From NCBI GenBank assembly GCA_965222205.1, contig OZ244932.1:2852001-2916000 (forward strand): 64,000 nucleotides of DNA. Direction: 5' to 3'. Shown piece by piece: positions 52,359-62,147 of the stretch. Position 1 is the stretch's first letter. Each line of letters starts with the position of its first letter. This stretch comes from RHLJ01 sp965222205 (GTDB lineage Bacteria; Bacteroidota; Rhodothermia; Balneolales; Balneolaceae). The translations under genes and the position numbers were made by a program. The notes under the pieces were generated by a model. It was not told the origin of the DNA. It was given only the letters and a program-made list of their open reading frames with translations, and made no database searches.

Positions 52359-54530
52359 TTACTTCTTACTCGCCAGATAAAACAGCTGCATAATTCTTAG
52401 CTCATCATAACCGATCTGTTTGTTCAGCATATCATAAACCGGACGAAGCATCAGCGGACTTTTCTCATCCATGGCGTTTATTACCTGGTCACGCTGGCGG
52501 TCCGAGAGGCTTGATGCTTCTAGTAAACCGTCCAGCCTGAGTTCATGATCTTCATCCAGGTATTTTTTGAGGTGCGTTAAAATCGTGACTTCTTTCACTC
52601 CATGCTCTTCTGCCAATAAAGCAATTGATTGTCCTTCATTAAAAGCTTCGCCTACAATTTCGTGCTTCGCTATAGCCGTTGTCTTTTTGATCTTTTTCTG
52701 AAGTGATTTCTGCCGCTCCATAATATCGTGCTCAGCGGTAAACGTTTTAATGATCCCAATAAATGAGTCACCAAACTTCTCTTTCTTTACTTTTCCAACG
52801 CCATATAAAGCTTCAAGTGCATCTTTGTTCTGAGGGAAGTAGTAGGCCATTTCAATAAGCGTAGTATCAGGAAAGATTGCGTATGGCGGAACATCATCTG
52901 CATCTGCGAGTTCTTTTCGTTTCACTCGAAGAAGCTCGAACAATTCTTCGTTATAGTTATTTTCCACATCACTTGATGTCCGGACTACCGTTTCACCGTC
53001 AATAGAGGTGCTGGAGCGATCCAGCGTTCCGAATACGTTTTCATCTCCTTTTAGTACGGCATGACCTCGTTCTTCCATATTCAGGCTGCCAAACTCTCCT
53101 TTGCTGATGTAATTCTGGCGAAGCAATAACCTGGAGAGCTGTGTCCACTGATCTTTCGACCATTCCATTCCGATTCCATAGGTAGAAATCTGATCGTGTT
53201 CATGTTCCAACACCTTCTGGTTTTTTGATCCGCGAAGGATATCGATCACATGTCCGGCTCCAAAGGTCTCGCCGCTTTTGATCATGCAGCTCATAAATTT
53301 CTGTGCCTGAATGGTCATGTCTTCCACATCGTCATCCACAGAAAGGCAGTTATCACACATGCCACATTCTTCATTCGGATATGTTTCTCCGAAGTAACTC
53401 AACAAAGGCTTGCGTCGGCAATCCAGAGATTCCAGATACTTCACCAACTCTTTGAGATGGTTCTCGGCCACCTCTTTCTCATTCCCGCTTTTTTGATTGA
53501 TGAAGTATTTGATCTTCTGAGTATCGGAATAACCAAAGAGGAGAATACAATCTGAACGAAGTCCATCACGACCGGCCCGACCAATTTGCTGGTAATAAGA
53601 TTCAATGTTCTGAGGCATATCATAATGAACCACAAAACGCACATTCGGTTTATTAATCCCCATGCCGAAAGCAATAGTAGCGACAATGATGCGCACATCA
53701 TCACGAATAAATTCCCTTTGGTTTATTGAGCGCTCCCTTGAATTAAGCCCTGCGTGATACGGTTTTACGGAATATCCTTCCTGATCGAGCAAGTAAGCGA
53801 GTTCATCTACCTGTCGGCGTGAGAAACAATAAATAATCCCGGATTGATTTTTCCGGGTGTACAAAAAATCCAGTAGCTGATTTTCGGGATCTTTTTTATC
53901 GGCGATTTTCAGAAACAGATTCTTTCGGTCAAAGCTGGAAATGAAGGCCTCAGAGTCCGTAAGATTTAAACTCTCCTTGATGTCTTCCTGAACGCGGGGA
54001 GTAGCTGTAGCTGTAAGCGCAATACAAACTGCTTTGGGGAAATCTTTTCTAGCCTCAGCCATCTGCCGATATTCCGGACGGAAATCATGACCCCATTCCG
54101 AAATACAGTGCGCTTCATCAATCGTAAAGCAATCAATTTGTAGTTCCTTCAACATGTCCCGGGTTCGGTCCATCATCAGGGTTTCAGGGGCAAGATATAA
54201 TAACTTTACATCGCCTCGCATTACGCGTTTTACGTTGTAATCATATTCTTCAGGGCGTAAAGAACTATTCAGATACACGGCCGGAATATCATATTCGCGA
54301 AGTTGCTCTACCTGGTCTTTCATCAAAGAAATAAGCGGAGAAACCACGATGGTCATCCCCTCAAAAATCAGTGCAGGAATTTGATAAACAAGCGATTTTC
54401 CTCCACCGGTGGGCATAATCACCAATGCATCTTTCTTGTTTAGCACTTGGGTGATAGCGGCTTCCTGTTGAAGCCTGAAGCTGTCATAGCCGAACGTCTC
54501 TTTTAAAATACTCTTCGCTTGATTGATCAT
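52359..54530 (-). CDS. recQ: ATP-dependent DNA helicase RecQ
   Basis: The 723-residue protein has the RecQ motifs: IMPTGGGKSLVYQIPAL (motif I), VSPLISLMKDQV, TIDEAHCISEWGHDFRPEYR, TATATPRVQEDI, GMGINKPNVRFVVHYDMPQNIESYYQQIGRAGRDG. Then come a zinc-binding RQC domain (Cys in CRRKPLLSYFGE and CGMCDNC) and a HRDC-like C-terminal domain. It unwinds DNA in recombination repair. The start is ATG 54530. Divergent from the 54765 operon. Confidence 0.96.
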   Translation of the reverse strand: MINQAKSILKETFGYDSFRLQQEAAITQVLNKKDALVIMPTGGGKSLVYQIPALIFEGMTIVVSPLISLMKDQVEQLREYDIPAVYLNSSLRPEEYDYNVKRVMRGDVKLLYLAPETLMMDRTRDMLKELQIDCFTIDEAHCISEWGHDFRPEYRQMAEARKDFPKAVCIALTATATPRVQEDIKESLNLTDSEAFISSFDRKNLFLKIADKKDPENQLLDFLYTRKNQSGIIYCFSRRQVDELAYLLDQEGYSVKPYHAGLNSRERSINQREFIRDDVRIIVATIAFGMGINKPNVRFVVHYDMPQNIESYYQQIGRAGRDGLRSDCILLFGYSDTQKIKYFINQKSGNEKEVAENHLKELVKYLESLDCRRKPLLSYFGETYPNEECGMCDNCLSVDDDVEDMTIQAQKFMSCMIKSGETFGAGHVIDILRGSKNQKVLEHEHDQISTYGIGMEWSKDQWTQLSRLLLRQNYISKGEFGSLNMEERGHAVLKGDENVFGTLDRSSTSIDGETVVRTSSDVENNYNEELFELLRVKRKELADADDVPPYAIFPDTTLIEMAYYFPQNKDALEALYGVGKVKKEKFGDSFIGIIKTFTAEHDIMERQKSLQKKIKKTTAIAKHEIVGEAFNEGQSIALLAEEHGVKEVTILTHLKKYLDEDHELRLDGLLEASSLSDRQRDQVINAMDEKSPLMLRPVYDMLNKQIGYDELRIMQLFYLASKK

Positions 54531-54764
54531 CTAAATCTTAATCTGTATCTGACTTTATTGAGTATTTAAAATACCCAACAATTCACTAAAAAGAGAGGCT
54601 TTATTATCAAACTGTTAGGCTCGATTTCTAATTTTGAACTTCGACATCCAATAGATATAATCATTAAGCTTTTGGGGATTTAGACTTAATAAGACATAAA
54701 TAGGTAGTGATTGTTGGTTGGTGCTTAGCTTTTTTAATAATCAACATTAATTAATGGTGCAATT

Positions 54765-55994
54765 ATGTTTGGTATCGAAGCACTGGATATAGTCATCGGG
54801 CTGATTTTTATCTACCTGCTCTTCAGTTTATTTGTGAGCATTGTTAACGAAATGCTCAGTAGTATTCTTCAGGTTCGGGGGAAAGAACTAAAATTTTCTA
54901 TCGAACGAATGATCGGGCTCAAGCTTAGAAATATCCTCTACGATAATTCGAGAATAAATAAAGTTAAATACCGATCCAGTTTTTTTTACGGCACTCCATT
55001 CTGGAGGATTTATAAATGGCTGATAAACTTCTTTTCTTCAGGGATTGAGCTCGGATCGAATCAGATCGAAAAGAAAATCACCAATCAGGCTCTTCCTTCA
55101 AAAATATCCCGTGAGACTTTTGCTAATGCTCTTACTGATATAGTTGGCGATGAAGAATTAAGGAAAGAGCTTTTTAAACAAGCTCCTTTTTTAGAGAAAG
55201 CTTATAAAAAGGCGAAAGGAGAAACTGACGATTTTAAAAAAGAAGTTGAAAAGTGGTTTGATGAAGTAATGACCTACACTAGTGAGTGGTATAAACAGAA
55301 GCTCCGAATTATATTAATTATACTTGGTTTCGTAACGGCAGCTTTCTTTAACGCAGATACTTTTTCGATCGTTAAAAAACTAAATGATGATCCTGAAGCA
55401 CGTGCTGCCATCGTAGCTCAGGCTCATCAGTTTGTGGATTCTTACGAAAATGAACAAGGTCGGATTGTTCTTAAAGAAGACAGCACCAATACATTTGAAC
55501 CTAACGAAACCGTGATTTCTAAAGAGCTCGATGAAATAAGAAAAAGCTATTCGAACCAATATTCTGATTCCATAAAAAAGACTCTCAAAGCGACGGACTT
55601 TAAAGATTTATCCACTATTACCGATTCAAGGAAGAAGGATTCTTTAACTGTTGCACTCCATAAAGCGGCAGATGATTCTTTAGCGAATTTATTGCAAGAA
55701 AACTACCCGAACCTTATCGCAATTGACTCAGTATATCAACAAATCACAAGACTAAAGCAGCAGGAAATTGCTATGGCTTCATCCGTTTTGGGACTGGGAT
55801 GGGATGTAGAAACTCATGGCACTTACTGGAAGGCCATCCGAAATCAGATTGAGTGGTATTCGATTTTTGGCTGGCTGATTACAGCTCTCGCAATTAGTAT
55901 GGGAGCACCATTCTGGTTCGACCTGCTTAAGAAAGTAATTAACATAAAAGAAGAAGTCTCAAAGGGAGATCAAAAGAATGAGAAAGATAAATAA
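54765..55994 (+). CDS. Conserved membrane protein of unknown function
   Basis: The 409-residue protein has membrane helices near 7-30, 182-200 and 365-388, with a long charged, partly helical region between (about 215-350). The C-terminal part holds SIFGWLITALAISMGAPFWFDLLKKVIN, a sequence I recognise from many uncharacterised bacterial membrane proteins. No function can be assigned. It overlaps the next gene by 17 bp and begins a three-gene run. Confidence 0.65.
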   Translation: MFGIEALDIVIGLIFIYLLFSLFVSIVNEMLSSILQVRGKELKFSIERMIGLKLRNILYDNSRINKVKYRSSFFYGTPFWRIYKWLINFFSSGIELGSNQIEKKITNQALPSKISRETFANALTDIVGDEELRKELFKQAPFLEKAYKKAKGETDDFKKEVEKWFDEVMTYTSEWYKQKLRIILIILGFVTAAFFNADTFSIVKKLNDDPEARAAIVAQAHQFVDSYENEQGRIVLKEDSTNTFEPNETVISKELDEIRKSYSNQYSDSIKKTLKATDFKDLSTITDSRKKDSLTVALHKAADDSLANLLQENYPNLIAIDSVYQQITRLKQQEIAMASSVLGLGWDVETHGTYWKAIRNQIEWYSIFGWLITALAISMGAPFWFDLLKKVINIKEEVSKGDQKNEKDK

Positions 55995-56472
55995 CGTACA
56001 AAAAAACTACCGCCAGATTTTCGTTTGGGCATTCGTATTAGTATCGGTTACTAGTTGTAACTCTATAAAACTGGTTCCTGATTTTGACGCATCGATATCG
56101 GAGCAAATATTGGAAACAGCCAAAAAAGTGGACGCACACTATATCAATATGCTTGGAATGTTTACTGAATCCATGACTGCACTTCCATACGACAGTGTTA
56201 ACAAAGGATATCAGGAGATTGAAGTTGAGCTAAATTCAATCCTGCTTAAAAACAAAGTAAGAGAACTTAATTCAGAGTCGATACAGGTAAGTACAACCGT
56301 ACTTGAAACCTTCCAAAGGTATGAACAACGACATAAAGAAAAAGCTAATGGTCAGTCTGAAGTTATGTTGGAAGACGATTGGGTGATCATGAAAGACCTT
56401 ATGTTTTTGCTTTCTGTTTCAGAAGATGCAAAACGATATGCTGAGGTTAAAAAAGAACAAGAAGAAAATTAA
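55978..56472 (+). CDS. Hypothetical lipoprotein
   Basis: A 164-residue lipoprotein (VTSC, Cys27) with a helical, charged mature part (DASISEQILETAKKVDAHYINML, then helices rich in Glu/Lys). No family recognised. It overlaps the upstream membrane gene by 17 bp, and the next gene starts 13 bp after it. Co-expression is likely. Confidence 0.65.
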   Translation: MRKINNVQKNYRQIFVWAFVLVSVTSCNSIKLVPDFDASISEQILETAKKVDAHYINMLGMFTESMTALPYDSVNKGYQEIEVELNSILLKNKVRELNSESIQVSTTVLETFQRYEQRHKEKANGQSEVMLEDDWVIMKDLMFLLSVSEDAKRYAEVKKEQEEN

Positions 56473-56485
56473 CGGAGACTAAATT

Positions 56486-56812
56486 ATGGCTTTTGATATA
56501 AACGAAGTTACTGCGGACATTCTGAAAACAGTAAAAGGAATCATCAAGGAGGATTGGGAGGATGTACGTGATACAGTGAGCAAAATCATAGAGAATAAAC
56601 AGGCAAGACTAAAGCTATATGCTAAGCGAAGACTATCAGGAGACTACACTCAGGAAGACCTAGAAATGCGTCTCGCAGATGAAAAAGAGATCACTGAAGC
56701 TGAGCTTCATGTAATCTCTATCATCAAAAAAGCGGAAGCACAAAAAATAGCCAATGCTATAATCGATATTGTAAATAAAGCGATTAAGACAGCTCTTAAA
56801 GCTACAACTTAG
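56486..56812 (+). CDS. Small helical protein of unknown function
   Basis: The 108-residue protein is almost entirely amphipathic helix, with no signal peptide and no recognised family. It starts MAFDINEVTADILKTVKGII and is rich in Lys and Glu. Its stop lies 1 bp from the convergent carB stop. It likely acts with the membrane protein and lipoprotein encoded upstream. Confidence 0.65.
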   Translation: MAFDINEVTADILKTVKGIIKEDWEDVRDTVSKIIENKQARLKLYAKRRLSGDYTQEDLEMRLADEKEITEAELHVISIIKKAEAQKIANAIIDIVNKAIKTALKATT

Positions 56813-56813
56813 C

Positions 56814-59642
56814 CTACTTACTCAAATACAGACTCTTAAACTCGTACGGTTTTTTGAAGTGTTCGTCTTCGAAATCATCTGCGAAGTAAATACTTTCGCC
56901 GGTGGATTTCATCTCGGGACCAAGCTCTTTTTTCACCCCCGGGAATTTATCGAATGGGAATACCGGCTCTTTGATCGCCCAGCTGGTGAGTTTAGACTTG
57001 AGATCGAAGTCTTTGAGTTTGGCACCCAACATCACCTTGGTTCCAATTGCAGCTTCCGGAACCTGATTGGCTTTGGCTAAAAATGGTACTGTTCGGGTGG
57101 TTCTTGGATTGGCTTCCAACACGTATACTTTGTCATCTTTCACTGCATATTGAACATTCAGGAATCCCTGGATTTCCATCGCCTCCGCAATCCGCTCCTG
57201 ATAAGCCGCAATCGTATCCTGAATCTCCTGACTTAATGAATAGGGAGGAAGTACTGCGGTTGAATCCCCGGAATGAACTCCAGCGGGCTCAATATGCTGC
57301 ATCATTCCAGATATATGGAGTTGATCTCCATCGTACACAGAGTCCACATCAACTTCGGTGGCATGCTCTAAATACTTATCAATCAGAAAGGCATTTTCGG
57401 GGTGAGTTTTCAGGATATTAGCTACATATTTTTCAAGCTCTTCCTGTTTAACAGCGATCCTCATTCCCTGACCACCCAGTACATAACTTGGCCGGATTAA
57501 CACCGGATAACCAATTCTATCTGCTATTTTAAGGGCTCCATCCACATCCGTTGCCGTTCCGTACTGAGGAAACGGAATGTCTAATCTGATTAGCAGATCA
57601 GAAAACTCCCCTCGGTCTTCCGCAAAATCAATCATTTCGAAATCCGTTCCGAAGATTTTGATCCCAGCCTCTACAAAACGTTTTCCAAGTTTAAGGGCAG
57701 TCTGACCTCCAACCTGGATAATCACTCCTTCCGCTTTTTCATGCTCGTAAATATCCAGTACACGCTCCCAATACACCGGCTCAAAGTACAACTTGTCGGC
57801 TATATCGAAATCGGTGGAAACTGTTTCCGGGTTACAGTTAATCATAATCGCTTCGTAACCCATTTCTTTGGTAGCAAGAACCGCGTGTACACAGGAATAA
57901 TCGAACTCGATACCTTGTCCGATTCTGTTCGGCCCACTCCCCAGAATAATTACTTTTTTACGATCTGAAACTTCACTTTCATTTTCACCTTCGTAAGCAG
58001 AGTAGTAGTATGGAGTCTGCGCCGGAAACTCTGCCGCACAGGTATCTACAAGTTTAAAGGATGGTTTTAATCCTAATTCAAGCCTTCTTGCCCGGACTTC
58101 ATTGTCGCTTACCAAAGTGCCGCTTTTACTGACTAACCATGAAATCTGAGCATCAGAAAAACCAGCTTGTTTCAGTTCAAAGAAATCGTCTTTTGAAATC
58201 TCATCCAGGCTTTGCCCCTCTGTTCGGTTTTCCAAAGAAACCATATATCGAATTTGTTGGAGGAACCAGGGATCCACTTTGGTGATATCGGCAATTTCTT
58301 CAACAGAAGCTCCAAGTTTAAAGGCATTCCTGATTTGCAATGATCGATCCCAATACGGTTTCATCAACCGTTCACGAACCTGTTTCCGGTCTATTTCTTC
58401 GTAGCCATCAGCACCCAAGCCATCCCGGCCGACTTCCATACTTTGCCAGGCTTTGTTTAACGCTTCCGGGAAGTTTCGACCAATGCTCATCACTTCACCT
58501 ACTGCTTTCATCTGTGTGGAAAGCTCTTCATCAACACCCGGGAATTTATCGAAGTTGAAGCGGGGCACTTTGCATACCACATAATCAATGGAAGGCTCAA
58601 AACATGCAGAAGTTGTTCCGGTAATCTGATTTTTTAACTCATCCAAGGTATATCCCACTGCAAGCTTTGTTGCCACTTTAGCAATAGGATATCCGGTCGC
58701 TTTAGATGCAAGCGCCGAAGAGCGACTAACCCTTGGGTTGATTTCAATTGCCACAAATCGATCGCTCCCTGGTTCGAACGCGAACTGCACATTACAACCT
58801 CCTGCAAAGGTTCCGATCGACCGCATCATCTTGATGGCTGCATCCCGAAGTATTTGAAGCTGCTTATCGGTGAGGGTTTGTGTTGGGGCAACCGTAACGG
58901 AATCTCCTGTATGAACCCCCATCGGATCCATATTTTCAATAGAGCATATAATGACCACATTGTCGTTGGCATCCCTTAGTAATTCCAGTTCATATTCTTT
59001 CCACCCAAAAATACTTTCCTCGATAAGGACGGAGTGTACCGGACTCATTTCCAATCCTCGGAGCACCATTTTGTCAAAATCTTCTTCTTCCCAAACAATT
59101 CCTCCACCAGCTCCGCCCATAGTAAAAGATGGACGGATAACAATCGGTAATCCTCCAAGCTCTTCTTTAATTTCTTTCGCATCCAGAAGTGATTCCGCCT
59201 GACGACTCCGGCATTGTTCGATCCCGATTTCTTCCATTTTATCCCGGAACAATTGCCTGTCTTCAGTGAGCTCAACCGCGTCAATATCAACTCCAATAAT
59301 TTTGATCCCTCGTTCATCCCAAAAGCCCTGCTTCTCCAAGTCACGACAAAGGTTCAGTCCGGTTTGACCTCCCATAGTTGGAAGTACGGCATCCGGTTTT
59401 TCTTTTTCTACAATTTCCCGGATTGACTTGGTGGTCATAGGGAGCATATAGATCGCATCCGCCATAATCGGATCTGTCATAATGGTTGCCGGGTTCGAAT
59501 TGATCAGAACAATCTCGTATCCTTCTTCCTGTAATGAGCGGCAAGCTTGTGATCCCGAGTAATCAAATTCGCAGGCCTGACCAATTACAATTGGGCCCGA
59601 TCCGATAATGAGAATTTTGTGTATGTCGTCGCGTCTTGGCAT
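56814..59642 (-). CDS. carB: Carbamoyl-phosphate synthase large subunit
   Basis: A 942-residue protein with two ATP-grasp halves: IVIGQACEFDYSGSQA, then a second copy NRIGQGIEFDYSCVHA. It makes carbamoyl phosphate for pyrimidine and arginine synthesis using ammonia from CarA. The C-terminal MGS allosteric domain (about 130 residues in the usual 1070-residue protein) is missing, as is usual in Bacteroidota. The start ATG 59642 gives MPRRDDIHKILIIGSG; a 37-residue upstream reading would be coded by the repeat and is rejected. carA lies upstream, separated by a 151-bp palindrome. Confidence 0.97.
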   Translation of the reverse strand: MPRRDDIHKILIIGSGPIVIGQACEFDYSGSQACRSLQEEGYEIVLINSNPATIMTDPIMADAIYMLPMTTKSIREIVEKEKPDAVLPTMGGQTGLNLCRDLEKQGFWDERGIKIIGVDIDAVELTEDRQLFRDKMEEIGIEQCRSRQAESLLDAKEIKEELGGLPIVIRPSFTMGGAGGGIVWEEEDFDKMVLRGLEMSPVHSVLIEESIFGWKEYELELLRDANDNVVIICSIENMDPMGVHTGDSVTVAPTQTLTDKQLQILRDAAIKMMRSIGTFAGGCNVQFAFEPGSDRFVAIEINPRVSRSSALASKATGYPIAKVATKLAVGYTLDELKNQITGTTSACFEPSIDYVVCKVPRFNFDKFPGVDEELSTQMKAVGEVMSIGRNFPEALNKAWQSMEVGRDGLGADGYEEIDRKQVRERLMKPYWDRSLQIRNAFKLGASVEEIADITKVDPWFLQQIRYMVSLENRTEGQSLDEISKDDFFELKQAGFSDAQISWLVSKSGTLVSDNEVRARRLELGLKPSFKLVDTCAAEFPAQTPYYYSAYEGENESEVSDRKKVIILGSGPNRIGQGIEFDYSCVHAVLATKEMGYEAIMINCNPETVSTDFDIADKLYFEPVYWERVLDIYEHEKAEGVIIQVGGQTALKLGKRFVEAGIKIFGTDFEMIDFAEDRGEFSDLLIRLDIPFPQYGTATDVDGALKIADRIGYPVLIRPSYVLGGQGMRIAVKQEELEKYVANILKTHPENAFLIDKYLEHATEVDVDSVYDGDQLHISGMMQHIEPAGVHSGDSTAVLPPYSLSQEIQDTIAAYQERIAEAMEIQGFLNVQYAVKDDKVYVLEANPRTTRTVPFLAKANQVPEAAIGTKVMLGAKLKDFDLKSKLTSWAIKEPVFPFDKFPGVKKELGPEMKSTGESIYFADDFEDEHFKKPYEFKSLYLSK

Positions 59643-59702
59643 TGTATGTTTTTTTAGTTGAAGGGTTGAGCCTTCGTTTTTTAAAATCTTTTTTTGTAAA
59701 AG

Positions 59703-59787
59703 TCCCCTCTTGAGAGGGGATTTAGGGGTGTGTTCGATCATACGATGAGACACCCCTCCGGCTTCGCCGCACTCCCCTCAAGGGGAG
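59703..59787. repeat. Nested palindromic element between carA and carB
   Basis: It contains TCCCCTCT/AGAGGGGA (59703-59720), AGGGGTGT/ACACCCCT (59724-59731 with 59750-59757), CGGC/GCCG and CTCCCC/GGGGAG (59772-59787). This is the dispersed 'cccctcaaggggag' type of Bacteroidota repeat. It lies inside the carAB operon and could cause partial termination or RNA processing. The whole carA-carB spacer (59643-59793) holds nothing else. Confidence 0.8.
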
Positions 59788-59793
59788 AATTCT

Positions 59794-60915
59794 CTACACT
59801 TCCACTTCTTTTTGTTCCTTCATCAAATCAATAAACTGATCGAAGAGATAGGCAGAATCGTGTGGTCCTGGCGATGCTTCCGGGTGATATTGCACCGAAA
59901 ATCCCGGGAAGTTTTTAAAACGCAATCCTTCTACCGTCTGATCATTCAAATTGATATGGGTGATTTCAGCTATCTCAGATTTCACACTGCTTTCTGTTAC
60001 AGCAAACCCATGATTTTGGGTTGAGATTTCCACTAAGCCTGTTTCGAGGTTTTTAACAGGATGATTGGCACCACGATGTCCTACAAACATCTTTCCAACT
60101 TCAATACCTTCGCTCATTGCCATTAACTGGTGTCCAAGGCAAATGCCAAATAATGGCTTTCCTGTTGATTTTGCGTGGTCTACAATTTTCAGAGCGTACT
60201 CCCCGGTCGGATTAGGGTCTCCGGGACCATTCGAGAAAAAGTATCCATCGGCATCCCATGCTTTCACTTCTTCGAGCGAAGCTTGAGCAGGAAATACTCT
60301 TAGTGTACATCCTCGGGCCACCAGGCTATTGATGATGTTTTGTTTTATCCCATAATCAAAAGCGGCTACTTTGAATTCGGAGTCACCTTCCGGCTGAAAG
60401 GTTTGGGCTTCAGAACGCGTTACTTTAGTCGCCAACTCAAGACCTTCCATGTCATCCCAGTCTTTAGCCATTTGAACTAGCTTTTCTTCATCCAGTTCAG
60501 TGGATGAAATCACCGCATTCATCACTCCTTTCTCACGAATATGACGGACAAGCGCCCGTGTATCTACTCCTGAGATTCCTACAATTTCGTTGTCTTCAAG
60601 ATATTCCTGCAGGCTTCGGTCTGCCATTGGATTGCTAAACTCCCAGGAAAAAGCACGGGTAATAATTCCTGCCACCATCACTTTTCTGTGTTCATCATCC
60701 CGGGGCATGGTACCATAGTTGCCGATATGCGGATAAGTCATCATCATAAGCTGACCATAATAACTCGGATCGGTAAAGATTTCCTGATATCCGGTCATAC
60801 TGGTATTGAAGCACAATTCGCCACCGGTAATACCTTCGTGACCGACTGCCCAGCCGTGCGCTACCGTTCCATCACTTAGTGCAAGGATGGCTTTTTTTCT
60901 TGGTTGGAGTGACAT
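59794..60915 (-). CDS. carA: Carbamoyl-phosphate synthase small subunit
   Basis: The 373-residue glutaminase subunit has the catalytic Cys in GICLGHQL and His/Glu in YHPEASPGP, with N-terminal MSLQPRKKAILALSDG. It hydrolyses glutamine to supply ammonia to CarB. It is transcribed before carB and has a leader with a terminator-like hairpin. Confidence 0.96.
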   Translation of the reverse strand: MSLQPRKKAILALSDGTVAHGWAVGHEGITGGELCFNTSMTGYQEIFTDPSYYGQLMMMTYPHIGNYGTMPRDDEHRKVMVAGIITRAFSWEFSNPMADRSLQEYLEDNEIVGISGVDTRALVRHIREKGVMNAVISSTELDEEKLVQMAKDWDDMEGLELATKVTRSEAQTFQPEGDSEFKVAAFDYGIKQNIINSLVARGCTLRVFPAQASLEEVKAWDADGYFFSNGPGDPNPTGEYALKIVDHAKSTGKPLFGICLGHQLMAMSEGIEVGKMFVGHRGANHPVKNLETGLVEISTQNHGFAVTESSVKSEIAEITHINLNDQTVEGLRFKNFPGFSVQYHPEASPGPHDSAYLFDQFIDLMKEQKEVEV

Positions 60916-60949
60916 GGTTAACTTTTGGTTTGAATGAGTAGGGGATCAA

Positions 60950-60985
60950 AAAAAATCCGACTACGTAACACGCGTCGGATTTTTT
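60950..60985 (-). promoter_or_regulatory. Possible transcription attenuator in the carA leader
   Basis: AAAAAATCCGAC (60950-60961) pairs with GTCGGATTTTTT (60974-60985). On the minus strand the hairpin is followed by T-rich sequence, ending 34 bp before the carA start. A second, weaker hairpin (GTTGA/TCAAC) and a TAGCTTTG -7-like box (61054-61061) lie upstream. This fits attenuation of carAB, but it may simply terminate the gene before it. The full gap 60916-61178 holds no gene. Confidence 0.45.
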
Positions 60986-61178
60986 GAAAATATGTTGAAC
61001 TAAAAAAATGCATCAACTCTGCGCCCTGTTTTTGGTTCGCCTGGTTGATTTCTCAAAGCTATGGGTTGCTAACAATAAAATGGGTGTAAAAGCTTTGTTA
61101 AAGTTTCAACAAGATAACAAGTGAGAAGAATTGATTCAATTTGAAACTAATTTACTTTTCCACATTTAATGCACAATT

Positions 61179-61646
61179 TTAGTTCATCATTCTTCGTCCC
61201 CTCTTCCATCCTGCCCATACAGGACGGCCTGAGTCGTCTCTTAATGTAAGAGTGCTATCTTCCAGCTTTATAGTCTTGGCAATAAGTGCCTCATTACCAT
61301 CGTATGTAATTATAGAACCTGTCACCTCAAGTTCATCACCTTCAAGAATTTGTAATTCCTGATTTTTGATGAACCATGCAGGACCTAAATGAACATCCAA
61401 TAGTTTATCATTCAAATTAGCAGTAAGGTGGATACCTATTGCCATTCCTTTTTTAGGAGTAAACATTTCTACTTTCTGAACAACTACGGTTACTGTTTGT
61501 ACAGTTTGAGGATTATACATTCTCACATAAGGAGTATCACTACTCCAGTTAACCATTCCCCGGTTGGGGCGGTTTTGTGCACATACTAGTACGGGAAGGA
61601 TCAGGAGTATCATAATCAACCATCCTAATCTTGCTTTTGCTGTCAT
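61179..61646 (-). CDS. Exported OB-fold-like protein
   Basis: A 155-residue protein with a signal peptide (about 1-22), then a beta-rich domain: TVTVVVQKVEMFTPKKGMAI, GIHLTANLNDKLLDVHLGPAWF, LEVTGSIITYDGNEALIAKTI and DDSGRPVWAGWKRG. It resembles a family of small exported proteins with an OB-like fold; function unknown. ATG 61646 is chosen because upstream residues look uncoding and a gagagg ribosome-binding site precedes it. Confidence 0.75.
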   Translation of the reverse strand: MTAKARLGWLIMILLILPVLVCAQNRPNRGMVNWSSDTPYVRMYNPQTVQTVTVVVQKVEMFTPKKGMAIGIHLTANLNDKLLDVHLGPAWFIKNQELQILEGDELEVTGSIITYDGNEALIAKTIKLEDSTLTLRDDSGRPVWAGWKRGRRMMN

Positions 61647-61782
61647 GGGAACCTCTCTTTTAATTAGAAAACCTGTTAAACAGTACTTAAGCAATAAATA
61701 TGAAGGGTAAGTGAAGGGCATTCAACCTTCTCAAAAAAAACTTTTCTGTAACTAATGATTCAATACTTCGTGTTAGATGTGC

Positions 61783-61797
61783 ATTTGTCTTACAAAT
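61783..61797. promoter_or_regulatory. Candidate PadR operator
   Basis: ATTTGT and ACAAAT form a perfect dyad around CTT, ending 16 bp before the padR start. PadR regulators usually bind dyads in their own promoter, so autoregulation is plausible. Motif match only. Confidence 0.3.
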
Positions 61798-61813
61798 ACG
61801 ATAGAAATAAATT

Positions 61814-62134
61814 ATGAAAATTACAGAACTCGGAGCTTTTGAAGAACTGGTTTTAATTACGGCGGCAGTACTTGGAAATGAGGCCTATACTGTAACTATA
61901 GCCAAAGAGCTTGAAACCCATACCGGTACGTTGATGAGTATTAGCTCTATTCACACAACCCTTTATCGCCTGGAAAAGAAAGGATTTTTGATTTCCAAAA
62001 TGGGTGGAGCTACTTCAGAAAGAGGTGGTCGGCAAAAAAGATTATTTGAGTGCACTGAAAAGGGGATGGATGCTTTAGAAAGAGCAAAAGCACTTCGGGC
62101 AAGCCTCTGGCAACTGATACCAAAAACATCCTAA
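61814..62134 (+). CDS. PadR-family transcriptional regulator
   Basis: The 106-residue protein is a winged-helix PadR regulator: FEELVLITAAVLGNEAYTVTIAK, then GTLMSISSIHTTLYRLEKKGFLISKMG. It represses genes for the adjacent transporter in most known cases. The ABC permease gene begins 13 bp after its stop. Confidence 0.92.
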   Translation: MKITELGAFEELVLITAAVLGNEAYTVTIAKELETHTGTLMSISSIHTTLYRLEKKGFLISKMGGATSERGGRQKRLFECTEKGMDALERAKALRASLWQLIPKTS

Positions 62135-62147
62135 GAGTGAGGCGAAA

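Noticed and set aside
59643..59753. Longer N-terminus for CarB
   Set aside because: The added 37 residues are encoded by the palindromic repeat, and the CarB family starts at MPRRDD-like sequence at 59642.
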